Assembly: GCF_012273515.2 (NCBI RefSeq)
Contig: NZ_CP050975.2
Span: forward strand, 7,130,001-7,194,000
Source: Streptomyces sp. RPA4-2
GTDB taxonomy: Bacteria > Actinomycetota > Actinomycetes > Streptomycetales > Streptomycetaceae
Direction of reading: 5' to 3'
Length of the DNA: 64,000 nt
In this document: piece by piece, positions 34,865-44,255 of the stretch
Layout of the letters: every line of letters starts with the position of its first letter
Numbering within the stretch: position 1 is the first letter of the stretch
Notes under the pieces: model-generated
The model's input: only the letters and a program-made list of their open reading frames with translations
What the model was told of the DNA's origin: nothing
Database searches by the model: none
Made by a program: the position numbers and the translations under genes

Positions 34865-35431
34865 CGGGGAGGGGCGCCGACGCCGACGCCGACCAAGGCG
34901 ACGACGTTCATCCGGACGAGCGCGTCCGGCAGTTGGCGACCTCGCGCGGTCGCGCCGGTTCGGGGGTTCACCACCGCCGACGGCGCCACGTACGCCGTCG
35001 AGTGCGAGGCGCCGCAGGACGTCGTCCTCAGGGCCGTCGAGAACACCGGCCGGAGCCCGCGCGCCCCCTCCGCACGTGTGGTCGCTCGACCCTTGGCTGT
35101 GCACAGCGGAGGTGCGTCCCGGCGAAGGGTGCGACGTGCCGTATCCCTTCGGACGGTGGGGTGAAGGAATGTGGACCCGGCGGCCTCCGCGGGTTGCACA
35201 GGGGGTCGTAAGTACCGGAATGTGCAGGTCAGAGGCCACTGTTGGCCGGATCCAGGCCTTTCGGCCCGCGCGGGGAAACCCCAGAGTTCCGTCTTCCTCC
35301 CAGGCGGAGGCAATCTCTCGTTCACGGGGCCGTCGCCGAGGGACGGCTTGCTATGGAGCGAAGTTATCTAGACAACTTTGCTCCCCTGGGTGTCGCCGCG
35401 GCGGTATCCGGGGCGGAGAGGACCCAACACC
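34865..35431. other. Long intergenic region with one degraded coding fragment and a promoter
   Basis: 567 bases without a convincing intact gene. A + frame at 34952-35164 contains GFTTADGATYAVECEAPQDV and VVLRAVENTG, which looks like genuine protein for about 30 residues and then degenerates into Arg/Ser-rich sequence; I cannot name it. From about 35200 the sequence becomes promoter-like and carries the operator at 35361. Confidence 0.45.
35361..35378. promoter_or_regulatory. TCTAGA-centred palindrome, GntR-type operator candidate
   Basis: AAGTTATCTAGACAACTT is an 18-bp palindrome with one mismatched pair around TCTAGA. Sites of the form TNNTCTAGACNNA bind HutC/DasR-type GntR proteins. It lies 53 bases before the start of the endonuclease/phosphatase-fold gene and is much less GC-rich than its surroundings. 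No GntR gene is in the window. Confidence 0.55.
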
Positions 35432-37198
35432 GTGTCATCCCTCTCACAGGCCGCCGCGTCCGGGAGCAGCATCGCGATCGGCTCCCCGACGCCCCCGCCG
35501 CGCGGCACCGAACTGGCCTTCACCTGGGCGACGGACGCCCCCGACCCCAAGAACTGGATCGGCGTCTACCCCGCCGACCGGCTGCCCGCCAGCGGCAGCA
35601 GCTCGCTCGTCTGGGCATACGTGCCCGGCGCGTCCGGGCAGACCACCCTCGACACCTCCGGCCTGAGCGGTGGGCCGTACATCGTGTATCTGCTGGCCAA
35701 GGACGGCTACGGCGTCCTCGCCAGGACGGAGCCGTTCAGCTTCACGGGCGCCCCCGTCGGCAACTCCGTCAAGCTGACGACGCCCGCCCCGCACGAGGGC
35801 GACAAGGTCTCCTTCCACTGGACGACGGACACACCCGACCCGAAGAACTGGATCGGGGTGTACGACGGCGACCGGCAGCCGGGTCAAGGCTCCTCCCTCG
35901 CCTGGGAGTACACCCCGGCCGCCACCGGTGACATCACCCTCGACACCTCCGGCCTGAGCGGCGGCCCGTACACCGCCTATCTGCTGGCCAAGGACGGCTA
36001 CGGCATCCTCGCCGAGACCGCCGCGTTCAGCTTCGCCGTGCGCCCCGTGATCCCGCGCCCGCACGCGGTCGTGGACGCCGTCACCACCGAGCCGCAGACC
36101 GCGGGCAAGGACTTCGCGGTGAAGCTGGGCGGCCTGTGGATCAGGCCCGAGGGCAACGCCGCGGGAAGCGCGACCTTCAAGCGGGTCGGCGGCGACTCCT
36201 GGCTGTCGGTCGCCGCGGACGGCACGGTCAGCGGCCGGGCCCCGCGCACCGCGCCCCGCAGACCCGGCCGAGTGGTGGCCGCCGTCACCGACAGCGCCGT
36301 CGGCGGCGACACCGTCACCGTCCAGGTGCCCGTGCGCACCTCCCGGGAGCGGCTCCGCCTGAAGGTGGCCACGCTGAACCTCTGGGACGCCGGCACCCAC
36401 GTCGACGGCTTCCTGGAGAAGCAGTTGCGGCTGGTCCTCACTCAGGGCCTGGACGTCGTGGCGCTCCAGGAATGCGGTGACAAGGCGGCCGAGGACCTCG
36501 CCGGGGCGCTCGGCCGCCACGTGTACCAGGCCGGCGGCCTCGGCATTGTGAGCCGCTACCCGCTCACTGACGTCGTCGCCCCGACCGCGGCGCTCCCGGC
36601 CGCGGCGGCGACGCTGCACCTGCCCGGCGACCGCACGGTACGCCTGTGGACGGCGCAGCTGGACGAAGCCGACTACGGGCCGTACGCGCTGTCGGCGGGC
36701 CGGACGCCCGCACAGGTCGAGGCGGCGGAGAAGGAGACGGTCCGCTACCGGCAGGCGCAGGCGCTGGTGGCCGCCCTGCGGCCGGAACTCGCCTCCCACA
36801 CCCCCGTCGTGCTGGCGGCCGGACTCGCCTCGCCGTCCCACCACGACTGGACGAGCCGGACCGCGTCCGCGCACGGGGGAGCGGGCCGGGTCCGCTGGCC
36901 CGTCACCGAGGCGCTGGAGAAGGCGGGCCTCGTCGACGCCTACCGCGACGCCCACACCAGCCCGGAGAAGGCACCCGGCATCACCTGGTCCCCCGTCAGG
37001 CCGCGCCGCGAGGGCGGTGACGGGGCGGAACCGCAGGACCGGATCGACCAGATCCAGTACGCGGGGCGGCTCAAGGTCCTCGAGGCACACACCCTGTTCA
37101 CCGGCTGGCCCCGGCCGGTGCCGGACGCCGCCGCCAACGGCTGGCCCTCCGACCACGCCGCCGTCGTCGTCACCTTCTCCCTGCCCGCCCGCGGCTGA
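35432..37198 (+). CDS. Endonuclease/exonuclease/phosphatase-fold protein with two N-terminal beta-repeats
   Basis: A 588-residue protein. Residues 10-110 and 112-215 are two similar beta-sandwich repeats, each with PDPKNWIGVY, TLDTSGLSGGPY, YLLAKDGYG and FSF. An Ig-like segment follows to about 305, then an EEP domain (310-588) with LNLWDAG, LQECG, DRIDQIQYAG and SDHAAVVV. Two catalytic motifs are altered: the expected GDFNS is GLAS and the expected His of NxHLD is Gln (TAQLD). GTG 35432 is used because an in-frame TAG at 35369 limits the start; no signal peptide is visible, odd for such a protein. It is followed after 29 bases by phospholipase C. Confidence 0.78.
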   Translation: MSSLSQAAASGSSIAIGSPTPPPRGTELAFTWATDAPDPKNWIGVYPADRLPASGSSSLVWAYVPGASGQTTLDTSGLSGGPYIVYLLAKDGYGVLARTEPFSFTGAPVGNSVKLTTPAPHEGDKVSFHWTTDTPDPKNWIGVYDGDRQPGQGSSLAWEYTPAATGDITLDTSGLSGGPYTAYLLAKDGYGILAETAAFSFAVRPVIPRPHAVVDAVTTEPQTAGKDFAVKLGGLWIRPEGNAAGSATFKRVGGDSWLSVAADGTVSGRAPRTAPRRPGRVVAAVTDSAVGGDTVTVQVPVRTSRERLRLKVATLNLWDAGTHVDGFLEKQLRLVLTQGLDVVALQECGDKAAEDLAGALGRHVYQAGGLGIVSRYPLTDVVAPTAALPAAAATLHLPGDRTVRLWTAQLDEADYGPYALSAGRTPAQVEAAEKETVRYRQAQALVAALRPELASHTPVVLAAGLASPSHHDWTSRTASAHGGAGRVRWPVTEALEKAGLVDAYRDAHTSPEKAPGITWSPVRPRREGGDGAEPQDRIDQIQYAGRLKVLEAHTLFTGWPRPVPDAAANGWPSDHAAVVVTFSLPARG

Positions 37199-37227
37199 CC
37201 GCGAACGATCCGAAGGACCTTCCTCCC

Positions 37228-39198
37228 ATGACCGAGATCAGCCGCCGCACCTTCATCGGCACCACCGCGGCCGGAGCCGCGATAGCCGCCGGACTCCCCG
37301 GCACCGCGGAGGCCGCGGGCCGGGGCACCGGCCACGGCAGCATCGAGGACGTCAGGCACGTCGTCATCCTGATGCAGGAGAACCGCAGCTTCGACCACTA
37401 CTTCGGCACCCTGAGCGGGGTACGGGGCTTCGGCGACCGCCAGGCCACCGTCCTCCCCGGCGGCGACCCGGTGTTCCGCCAGCCCGCCGTGAGCCGCGAG
37501 GAGGGCCACCTCCTGCCCTTCCGCATGGACACCACGAAGTACAACGCGCAGAACGCGGGCGGTCTCGCGCACGACTGGGACACCGGCCACTCGGCCGTCA
37601 ACGCAGGCGCCATGAACAAGTGGGTCTCCGCCAAGGGCGAACGGACCATGGGCTACTTCACGCGGGCGGACATCCCCTACCAGTACGCGCTGGCCGACGC
37701 CTTCACACTCTGCGACGGCTACTTCTGCTCGCTGAACGGCCCCACCGACCCCAACCGCCTCTACCTGTGGACCGGCACCGCGGGCCCCGGCGTGGACGGC
37801 ACCACCGGCCCGTGGACCGACAACACGCCGGTCACGGACAACCCGGTGGCCGACTGGACGACGTACGCCGAACGCCTGGAGCAGGCCGGCGTCACCTGGC
37901 GCGTCTACCACAACCCCGATGGCTCCGACGACCGTTACGGCGACTACGACGACAACGCTCTGTCGTACTTCAAGCAGTTCCACGAGTTCCCCAAGGACGA
38001 CCCGCGTTACGTCAACGCGATGACGAAGTGGGACCTCACGGCGTTCGACAAGCACTGCAAGGACGGCACTCTGCCCACGGTCTCCTGGCTGGTGGCGCCC
38101 TACCTGTTCTGCGAGCACCCGAACGCCAGCCCCGACTACGGCGCCCACTGGGTCGACACCGCGCTCCAGTCACTGTTCTCCAACCCCGACGTGTGGAAGC
38201 ACACCGCCTTCCTGGTCATGTACGACGAGAACGACGGCTACTTCGACCACGTCATCCCGCCGTTCCCCGAGCCCGGCACCAAGGACGAGTTCGCGGGCGG
38301 CAAGCCCATCGGCCTCGGCAGCCGGGTGCCGCTGTGGGTCGTCTCGCCGTGGTCGCGCGGCGGCTGGGTCAACTCCCAGGTGTTCGACCACACCTCGGTG
38401 GTCCGCTTCCTGGAGCGCGTCACCGGTGTGCGGGAGCCCAACATCTCCGACTGGCGGCGCACCGTCTGCGGCGACCTCACCAGCTGCTTCGACTTCAGCA
38501 AGCCCGACTACAGCATCCCCGGACTGCCCGACACCGTCGCCCTGATGGCCAAGGCGGACGCGGGCAGCTCCCTGCCGCCGGTCAAGGTGCCCGACCAGCA
38601 GTCGATGCCCGCGCAGGAGGAGGGCCACAGGCCGCACCGCGCCCTGCCGTACCGCCCGTGGGCCGACGTGAAGGTCGACCGGACCACCGGCAAGGTCACC
38701 TGCACCCTCACCAACGACGGCAGCGTCGGTTACCACTTCACCGTCCTGCCGAACACCGCGCTGCCCTTCACCGGCACGCCCTTCACGGTCCCGGCGCGCT
38801 CGTCCCGCACCTATGTGTGGGACGCCGCCGGCACCGACGGCCGCTACGACTTCTCCGTGTACGGCGCCGACGGTTTCGTCCGCCGCTTCTCCGGCACCGT
38901 CGTCCGCACCGGCCAGGACGACGTGGCGGTGCCTTCGGTGACGGCGGCCCTGCGGCAGTCCGGGCGCCCGGAGAACGCGTCGGTGGAGCTGGAACTGCGC
39001 AACACCGGCGGCACCGAGGTGGCGTTCACGATCACGCCGAACGACTTCGCCGGCGAGGAGCGGACCGAATGGGTCGGGGCGGGCGACCGCACCCGCGTGT
39101 CGTGGCGCACCGACGCGGGGCGGTACGACTTCACCGTCACCGCGGGCACCGGCACCCGGTTCGCCCAGCGCTACGCCGGAGCCGTCCACACCGTGTGA
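37228..39198 (+). CDS. plc: Tat-exported phospholipase C (phosphocholine/acid-phosphatase-like superfamily)
   Basis: A 656-residue secreted phosphoesterase. The N-terminus has a twin-arginine signal (SRRTFIGTTAAGAA) with cleavage near AEA-AG. The catalytic domain opens with HVVILMQENRSFDHYFGTLSGVRGFGD, the alkaline-phosphatase-like PLC/AcpA signature, and has MYDENDGYFDHV. Residues about 450-560 and 565-656 form two C-terminal DUF756 beta-domains. Probable substrate is phosphatidylcholine or sphingomyelin, likely under phosphate control, though no Pho box was identified. Confidence 0.9.
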   Translation: MTEISRRTFIGTTAAGAAIAAGLPGTAEAAGRGTGHGSIEDVRHVVILMQENRSFDHYFGTLSGVRGFGDRQATVLPGGDPVFRQPAVSREEGHLLPFRMDTTKYNAQNAGGLAHDWDTGHSAVNAGAMNKWVSAKGERTMGYFTRADIPYQYALADAFTLCDGYFCSLNGPTDPNRLYLWTGTAGPGVDGTTGPWTDNTPVTDNPVADWTTYAERLEQAGVTWRVYHNPDGSDDRYGDYDDNALSYFKQFHEFPKDDPRYVNAMTKWDLTAFDKHCKDGTLPTVSWLVAPYLFCEHPNASPDYGAHWVDTALQSLFSNPDVWKHTAFLVMYDENDGYFDHVIPPFPEPGTKDEFAGGKPIGLGSRVPLWVVSPWSRGGWVNSQVFDHTSVVRFLERVTGVREPNISDWRRTVCGDLTSCFDFSKPDYSIPGLPDTVALMAKADAGSSLPPVKVPDQQSMPAQEEGHRPHRALPYRPWADVKVDRTTGKVTCTLTNDGSVGYHFTVLPNTALPFTGTPFTVPARSSRTYVWDAAGTDGRYDFSVYGADGFVRRFSGTVVRTGQDDVAVPSVTAALRQSGRPENASVELELRNTGGTEVAFTITPNDFAGEERTEWVGAGDRTRVSWRTDAGRYDFTVTAGTGTRFAQRYAGAVHTV

Positions 39199-39205
39199 GC
39201 CACCG

Positions 39206-39260
39206 CCGGCCGGGGACCGGGCCCGCCGCCGACGACGGCCGCCTGCCCGGCCCCGGCCGG
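39206..39260 (+). terminator. Long hairpin terminator after phospholipase C
   Basis: Stem CCGGCCGGGG (39206-39215) with 39251-39260, extended inward by CCGGGC/GCCCGG (39217-39222 with 39245-39250) after one bulged base; 22-nt loop. Confidence 0.6.
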
Positions 39261-39570
39261 GGCCCGGACACGCCCCGTACGGAACGTGACCGCGCCGCGA
39301 CCGGTGCGTGACCGGTCCGCGGCTGGTCCGCGGCTGGTCCGCGGCCTTCGCGCCGCGTGTCCCTCTCCCCGCGTGGTGCGTGACCTTCGCCCTCACGCGG
39401 TCCGCGGCCTCCGCCTCCGCGAGGCTCGCGGGCGCGACCACGCGTGGTCCGGTGGGCCGCGGCGGTGCGCGGCCCCCGCGGCTCGCGGATTCCCACCCCG
39501 CGCCGCCGGGCTCGTCGGCCCTCCGGCATATCCTGGTGGCCAGTGGCCGTCGGCGACAAAGGAGTCCGAG
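39261..39570. other. Intergenic region with 11-bp tandem repeats
   Basis: Contains three tandem copies of GGTCCGCGGCT/C near 39314-39346 and further GC-rich inverted sequence. A CATATCC element at about 39528 may be the -10 of the next gene. No coding sequence is recognised. Confidence 0.5.
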
Positions 39571-40989
39571 GTGCCGTCGATGCTCGATGCCGTCGTCGTG
39601 GGTGCGGGGCCGAACGGACTGACAGCTGCCGTGGAGCTGGCCCGCCGGGGCTTCTCGGTGGCCGTCTTCGAGGCGCGGGACACGGTGGGTGGCGGCGCCC
39701 GTACCGAAGAGCTGACCCTGCCCGGATTCCGGCACGACCCCTGCGCGGCCGCCCATCCGCTCGGCATCAACTCGCCCGCCTTCCGTGCGATGCCCCTGGA
39801 GCGCTACGGCCTGGAGTGGCTGCACGCCGAACTGCCCATGGCCCACCCGTTCCCGGACGGCACGGCCGCGGTGCTCGCGCGCTCCGTCGCCGAGACGGCC
39901 GCCTCGTTCGGACCGCGCGACGCCGGCACCTACCGCCGGCTGGTCGCCCCCTTCCTCCCCAAGTGGGACACGCTGGCCCACGACTTCATGTCCCTGCCCG
40001 CGACCGCACTGCCCCGCGACCCGGTCACGCTGGCCCGGTTCGGCCTCACCGGACTGCCACCCTCCACGTGGCTGATGCGGCGCTTCCGCGACGAGCGGGC
40101 CAAGGCCCTGTTCGCCGGGCTCGTCGCCCATGTCATCGCCCCGCTGGACGGCATCGGCACCGGCGCCGTCGGCCTGGTCTTCGCGCTGGCCGCCCACGCC
40201 CGGGGCTGGCCCGTCGCGCGCGGCGGCTCCCAGTCGATCTCCGACGCGCTCACCGCCTACCTGCGGGACCTCGGCGGCAGTGTCCACACCGACTACGAGG
40301 TCAAGCGCCTCGACGACCTGCCGCCCGCGCGCGCCTACGTCTTCGACACCTCGCCCACCGCGCTGTCCCGGATCGCGGGCTTCGGCCGGTACTACGAGAA
40401 CTACCGCTACGGGGCAGCCGTCTTCAAGGTCGACTACGCGCTGGACGGTCCCGTGCCCTGGACGGCCGAGGAGGCCCGTACCGCCGGGACCGTGCAGGTG
40501 GGCGCGAGCCGCGCCGAGATCGGTGCCGCTCTGCACGCTGTCTCGCGCGAGGGCCGGGCGCCGGACGCCCCCTTCCTGATCACCGTGCAGCCCAGCGTCG
40601 TCGACCCCTCCAGGGCACCCGAGGGGAAGCAGGTCTTCTGGGCGTACGGGCATGTTCCCAACGGCTGGACGGGGGACCTCACGGACGCGATCGAGCGCCA
40701 GCTGGAGCGGTTCGCGCCCGGATTCCGCGACCGCGTGCTGGCCCGCGCGACCGCCGGCCCGCGCGAACTCGTGGCGCGCAACGCCAACTACGTGGGCGGC
40801 GACATCGCGTGCGGCGCCGCCTCCGGACTTCAGCTCCTGCTGCGTCCCAGGCTGTCCCCGTCCCCGTACAGCACCCCGCACCCGGCCGTGTTCATCTGCT
40901 CCTCGGCCACCCCGCCGGGCCCCGGCGTGCACGGCATGTCGGGGCACAACGCGGCGAAGGCCGTGTGGCGCCGCCTGCGACAGCCCTGA
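39571..40989 (+). CDS. FAD-dependent oxidoreductase of the phytoene desaturase-like family
   Basis: A 472-residue flavoprotein. The dinucleotide-binding motif [20 protein letters not shown] is at the N-terminus, followed by [21 protein letters not shown] (GG motif). The C-terminal FAD segment has [20 protein letters not shown]. It belongs to the broad COG1233 group (carotenoid desaturases and pyridine nucleotide-disulphide oxidoreductase domain 2-like proteins); no carotenoid genes are nearby, so the substrate is open. GTG 39571 has GGAG at 6-bp spacing; ATG 39580 is the alternative. Confidence 0.82.
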   Translation: MPSMLDAVVVGAGPNGLTAAVELARRGFSVAVFEARDTVGGGARTEELTLPGFRHDPCAAAHPLGINSPAFRAMPLERYGLEWLHAELPMAHPFPDGTAAVLARSVAETAASFGPRDAGTYRRLVAPFLPKWDTLAHDFMSLPATALPRDPVTLARFGLTGLPPSTWLMRRFRDERAKALFAGLVAHVIAPLDGIGTGAVGLVFALAAHARGWPVARGGSQSISDALTAYLRDLGGSVHTDYEVKRLDDLPPARAYVFDTSPTALSRIAGFGRYYENYRYGAAVFKVDYALDGPVPWTAEEARTAGTVQVGASRAEIGAALHAVSREGRAPDAPFLITVQPSVVDPSRAPEGKQVFWAYGHVPNGWTGDLTDAIERQLERFAPGFRDRVLARATAGPRELVARNANYVGGDIACGAASGLQLLLRPRLSPSPYSTPHPAVFICSSATPPGPGVHGMSGHNAAKAVWRRLRQP

Positions 40990-41099
40990 CCACGGACACG
41001 GTACGGACACCGGCGCGGACCGGCGGCACGGACGGCGGCGGCCCGGCGGTGTCCGGGGGACAATGCGGTGAGGACCGCGAACGAGGAGGCCGAGCCGTC

Positions 41100-41609
41100 A
41101 TGACCGCCATCACCCTGGTCCGGGGCGACATCACCGGGCAGAGCGTCGACGCGATCGTCAACGCGGCGAACTCCTCGCTGCTCGGCGGCGGGGGCGTGGA
41201 CGGGGCCATCCACCGCCGCGGGGGCCCCGCCATCCTGGCGGACTGCCGAAGGCTCCGTGCCTCGCACTACGGCAAGGGCCTGGCCACCGGCAAGGCGGTC
41301 GCGACCACCGCGGGCGACCTGGACGCGCGGTGGGTGATCCACACCGTGGGCCCGGTCTTCAGCGACACCGAGGACCGCTCGCACCTGCTGGCGTCCTGCT
41401 ACCGCGAATCACTGCGGGTCGCCGACGAACTCGGCGCGCGCACGGTCGCGTTCCCCGCCGTCTCGGCCGGTGTGTACGGGTGGCCGATGGAGGACGCCGC
41501 CCGGGTCGCGGTCCGGACCGTGCGGGACACGGAGGCGTCGGTCGAGGAGGTCAGGTTCGTCCTCTTCGACGAGCGGGCGTACGAGGCGTTCGCCGCGCAG
41601 GTCGGCTGA
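41100..41609 (+). CDS. Macro-domain protein, O-acetyl-ADP-ribose deacetylase (YmdB-like)
   Basis: A 169-residue single macro domain that binds ADP-ribose. It has DAIVNAANSSLLGGGGVDGAIH (catalytic Asn/Asp loop), WVIHTVGPVFSD and the phosphate loop FPAVSAGVYGWP. Members remove acetyl or ADP-ribosyl groups. GAGGAGGCCGAGCC precedes the ATG. It is the last + gene before a convergent MFS gene; no toxin partner is adjacent. Confidence 0.9.
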   Translation: MTAITLVRGDITGQSVDAIVNAANSSLLGGGGVDGAIHRRGGPAILADCRRLRASHYGKGLATGKAVATTAGDLDARWVIHTVGPVFSDTEDRSHLLASCYRESLRVADELGARTVAFPAVSAGVYGWPMEDAARVAVRTVRDTEASVEEVRFVLFDERAYEAFAAQVG

Positions 41610-41902
41610 CGGCCGGCGTCTTCCGGAAAGCGGCCGCCCGCCGGTGCCGCGCCGGCTCCGGGTCGCGGTGCGGGTGCCGCGCGGCCTGCGGACCCGTGCC
41701 GCACAGCCGGTGGACCGAGGCGAGCGGCGAACCCGGCGCGGGCCGCGCGAACCCGGAGCAGAGGATGACGCGGGCCGTGCGCCCCCGGCCGCCCGGCCGC
41801 CCGGCCGCCCGGCCGCCCCGCCGCACCGGGCCCACCGCTCGTCGCCCGGCCGGTTTGCGCGCCGGAGGCGGCACGCGCGGGTGACGCATCCGGGCCGGTC
41901 GC

Positions 41903-43624
41903 TCAGGCGGAGGCGGCACGCAGTTCCGCCAGGGTGGCCGCGGTCAGTGGCCGGGGTGCGCTGTCGGGGTCGACGAGGACGACCGGGCAGGCCGCGGTGT
42001 GCGTGAGCGCGCTGGTGAAGCTCCCGTCGGCGAACTGCGCCAGCGGACCGCGGGGAGAGCGGCCCACGGCGACGGTGCCGGCGTGGACCTCGGCGGCATG
42101 CCGGGCCAGGGCCCGGCCCGCGGCGGCGTGGTCGCCGACGCTGGTGAGTATCTGGCCGACGGCCGGGATGCCGCGGGCCGCGAGCCGGTCGAGGTGGGCG
42201 GTGACGGCGGAGCGGGCCTGGTCCGCGGTCTCGACGTCCACGGCCTGTTCCTCGACCACGGCGGTCTGCTGGACGTGGACGACCTCGAGGGCCGTACCCG
42301 CGTCGTGGGCGAGCCGAGCCGCGGTGTCGACGATGGCGGCGGCCCTGTCGTGGGCGCCGACGGCGACGATGAGCGGCGGCCCGTCGGTGGCCGCCGCGGC
42401 GCCGACCGGCGTGAGCGTGGGCGCGACGGGTTCGCCCCGGCCCGCCGCCTGTTCGGCCCGGCGGAGCAGACGGTGGCCGCTCGCCAGCACCGGGATGGCC
42501 ACGACGAAGGTCCCGGCGCCCAGGTAGAACGGCACGCTGAGGTCGGTCGCGTCGGCGAGCCGGCCGGCGACATAGGGGGCGAGGCCGCCGCCGATGAAGC
42601 GCAGGAAGCCGTAGGCGGAGGAGGCCACCGGCCGCTCGACGGGCGAGACGAGCATGACGGCCTGGGTGGTGAGGGTGTTGTTGATGCCGATGAAGGCGCC
42701 GCTGACGACGACCGCCACGATCACCACACGGGGCGAGTCGACGCCGGCCGCGATGACCGCCATGACGATCCCGAGGCCGAGCAGGTTGGCGTACAGCACC
42801 GGGGCGGTGCCGTACCGGGCCTGCAGACGCGGGGCGAAGAACACGCTGAAGGCGGCCACCAGCAGGCCCCACCCGGTGAAGACCAGCCCGAGCTGGTGCG
42901 CGCTCAGCTTCATCGGGTAGGGGGCGTACCCCAGCATCGTGAAGAAGCCCCAGTTGTACAGCAGCGCCATGATGCCCATGGTCAGCAGGCCGCGGTGGCG
43001 CAGCGCCTTGAGGGGGGCGAGCGGTGAGGTGGGCCGCTCCGGCTTGGGCAGGGCCGGTACGAAGGCGAGTGTCGCGGCCAGGGCGACGGCCATCAGGACG
43101 GCGACGCCGAAGAAGGGGCCGCGCCAGCTGATGGCGCCCAGCTCGCCGCCGAGCAGGGGACCCACGGCGATGCCGAGGCCGAGGGCGGTCTCGTACAGGA
43201 TGATCGCGCCGCCGAAGCCGCCGCTCGCGGAGGCGACGATGACGGCGAGCGAGGTGGCGATGAACAGCGCGTTGCCCAGGCCCCAGCCGGCCCGGAAGCC
43301 GACGATGCCGTTGATGGAGTCGGTGGAGCCCGCGAGCGCGGCGAACACGACGATGACGGCCAGTCCCACCACCAGGGTGCGCTTGGCGCCGATGTGGCTG
43401 GAGACCCAGCCGACGAACAGCATGGCGACCGCGGTGACGATCAGGTAGCTGCTGAACAGCAGGGAGACCTGGCTGGGTGAGGCGTGCAGGCCCTCGGCGA
43501 GGGCGGGCAGGATCGGGTCGACCAGACCGATGCCCATGAACGAGATGACGCAGGCGAACGCGACGGCCCAGACTGCCCTGGGCTGCTTGAAGGGGCTGGC
43601 GGCCCTTCCGTGCGGTGCACTCAT
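41903..43624 (-). CDS. MFS transporter fused to a C-terminal universal-stress-protein domain
   Basis: A 573-residue protein. Residues 15-395 are a 12-helix drug:proton-type MFS domain (MGIGLVDPILPALAEGL; VGWVSSHIGAKRTLVVG loop). Residues 420-560 are a UspA-like cytoplasmic domain with IVAVGAHDRAA, VVHVQQTAVVEE and the nucleotide loop TVAVGRSPRGPLAQFADGSFTSALTH. The fusion is unusual and suggests nucleotide-sensing control of efflux. ATG 43624 has GGAGA at good spacing; the ATG at 43660 that overlaps the marR stop would be an alternative. Confidence 0.85.
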   Translation of the reverse strand: MSAPHGRAASPFKQPRAVWAVAFACVISFMGIGLVDPILPALAEGLHASPSQVSLLFSSYLIVTAVAMLFVGWVSSHIGAKRTLVVGLAVIVVFAALAGSTDSINGIVGFRAGWGLGNALFIATSLAVIVASASGGFGGAIILYETALGLGIAVGPLLGGELGAISWRGPFFGVAVLMAVALAATLAFVPALPKPERPTSPLAPLKALRHRGLLTMGIMALLYNWGFFTMLGYAPYPMKLSAHQLGLVFTGWGLLVAAFSVFFAPRLQARYGTAPVLYANLLGLGIVMAVIAAGVDSPRVVIVAVVVSGAFIGINNTLTTQAVMLVSPVERPVASSAYGFLRFIGGGLAPYVAGRLADATDLSVPFYLGAGTFVVAIPVLASGHRLLRRAEQAAGRGEPVAPTLTPVGAAAATDGPPLIVAVGAHDRAAAIVDTAARLAHDAGTALEVVHVQQTAVVEEQAVDVETADQARSAVTAHLDRLAARGIPAVGQILTSVGDHAAAGRALARHAAEVHAGTVAVGRSPRGPLAQFADGSFTSALTHTAACPVVLVDPDSAPRPLTAATLAELRAASA

Positions 43625-43656
43625 GTGCGGTTCTCCGTGATGTCGCAGGGACGGGG

Positions 43657-44097
43657 TCATGAGCGGGAATGGCGGTCGTCGATGACCCGGGCGAGGGCCG
43701 GCAGCGCGACCCGGACAGCCCGCTGTTCGGGTTCGGTCAGGTCATCGATCAGCTGCCGCAGGGCGTCCGCGCGCTCGGTCCGTCGCCGGCGGAACACGTC
43801 CAGGCCCTCGTCGGTGGCTTCCACGAGCACGCCCCGGCCGTCGCTGTGGTCGGCGGTGCGCCGGACCAGGCCCGCGCGTTCCATCCGGGTGACCAGCTGC
43901 GTCATGTTCGGCTGGGAGACGTTCTCGGCCCTGGCGAGCTCGGTCAGCCGCTGCGGCCCCTCCCGGCCGAGCCGGCTCAGTGCCGAGGAGGCCGCCGTGC
44001 TCAGACCGCCGGTGACGGCGCTGCGACGGACGTATCGGACCAGCCGCTCCACGGCGATCATCAGGTCCTCGGCCGGCGCCGGTGTGTCCGTGTCCAT
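43657..44097 (-). CDS. MarR-family transcriptional regulator
   Basis: A 146-residue winged-helix repressor. The wHTH spans about 40-110: LTELARAENVSQPNMTQLVTRMERAGLVRRTADHSDGRGVLVEAT, with the DxRG wing motif. It is upstream of and on the same strand as the MFS-Usp gene, so probably represses an operon containing both. A perfect inverted repeat begins 10 bases before its ATG. Confidence 0.9.
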   Translation of the reverse strand: MDTDTPAPAEDLMIAVERLVRYVRRSAVTGGLSTAASSALSRLGREGPQRLTELARAENVSQPNMTQLVTRMERAGLVRRTADHSDGRGVLVEATDEGLDVFRRRRTERADALRQLIDDLTEPEQRAVRVALPALARVIDDRHSRS

Positions 44098-44106
44098 AAC
44101 CCGCTT

Positions 44107-44127
44107 ATGCATAACCGCATTATGCAT
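44107..44127. promoter_or_regulatory. MarR operator candidate
   Basis: ATGCATAA (44107-44114) and TTATGCAT (44120-44127) are exact inverted repeats with a 5-nt spacer; the left half also lies within palindrome TTATGCATAA. It sits just upstream of the marR start and is strikingly AT-rich for this genome, as expected for an autoregulatory MarR site. Confidence 0.7.
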
Positions 44128-44255
44128 CTAGGTGTAGAGGGAAACAACATCGCGTCGCGAGCGCGGGCGGGTGTGTGCGCGGCGCGGGTCGGCGCCGCCG
44201 TCGGTGCGCCGCGGGGGACGCCGGAAGGCGCCCACCGCGGCGGACCGGCCGGCTG

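Noticed and set aside
38170..41010. A 946-codon minus-strand open frame
   Set aside because: Antisense to phospholipase C and the FAD oxidoreductase; composition artefact.
41100..41609. Macro-domain protein as a DarG-type antitoxin
   Set aside because: No DarT-like toxin gene is adjacent, and the single short domain fits YmdB-like deacetylases better.
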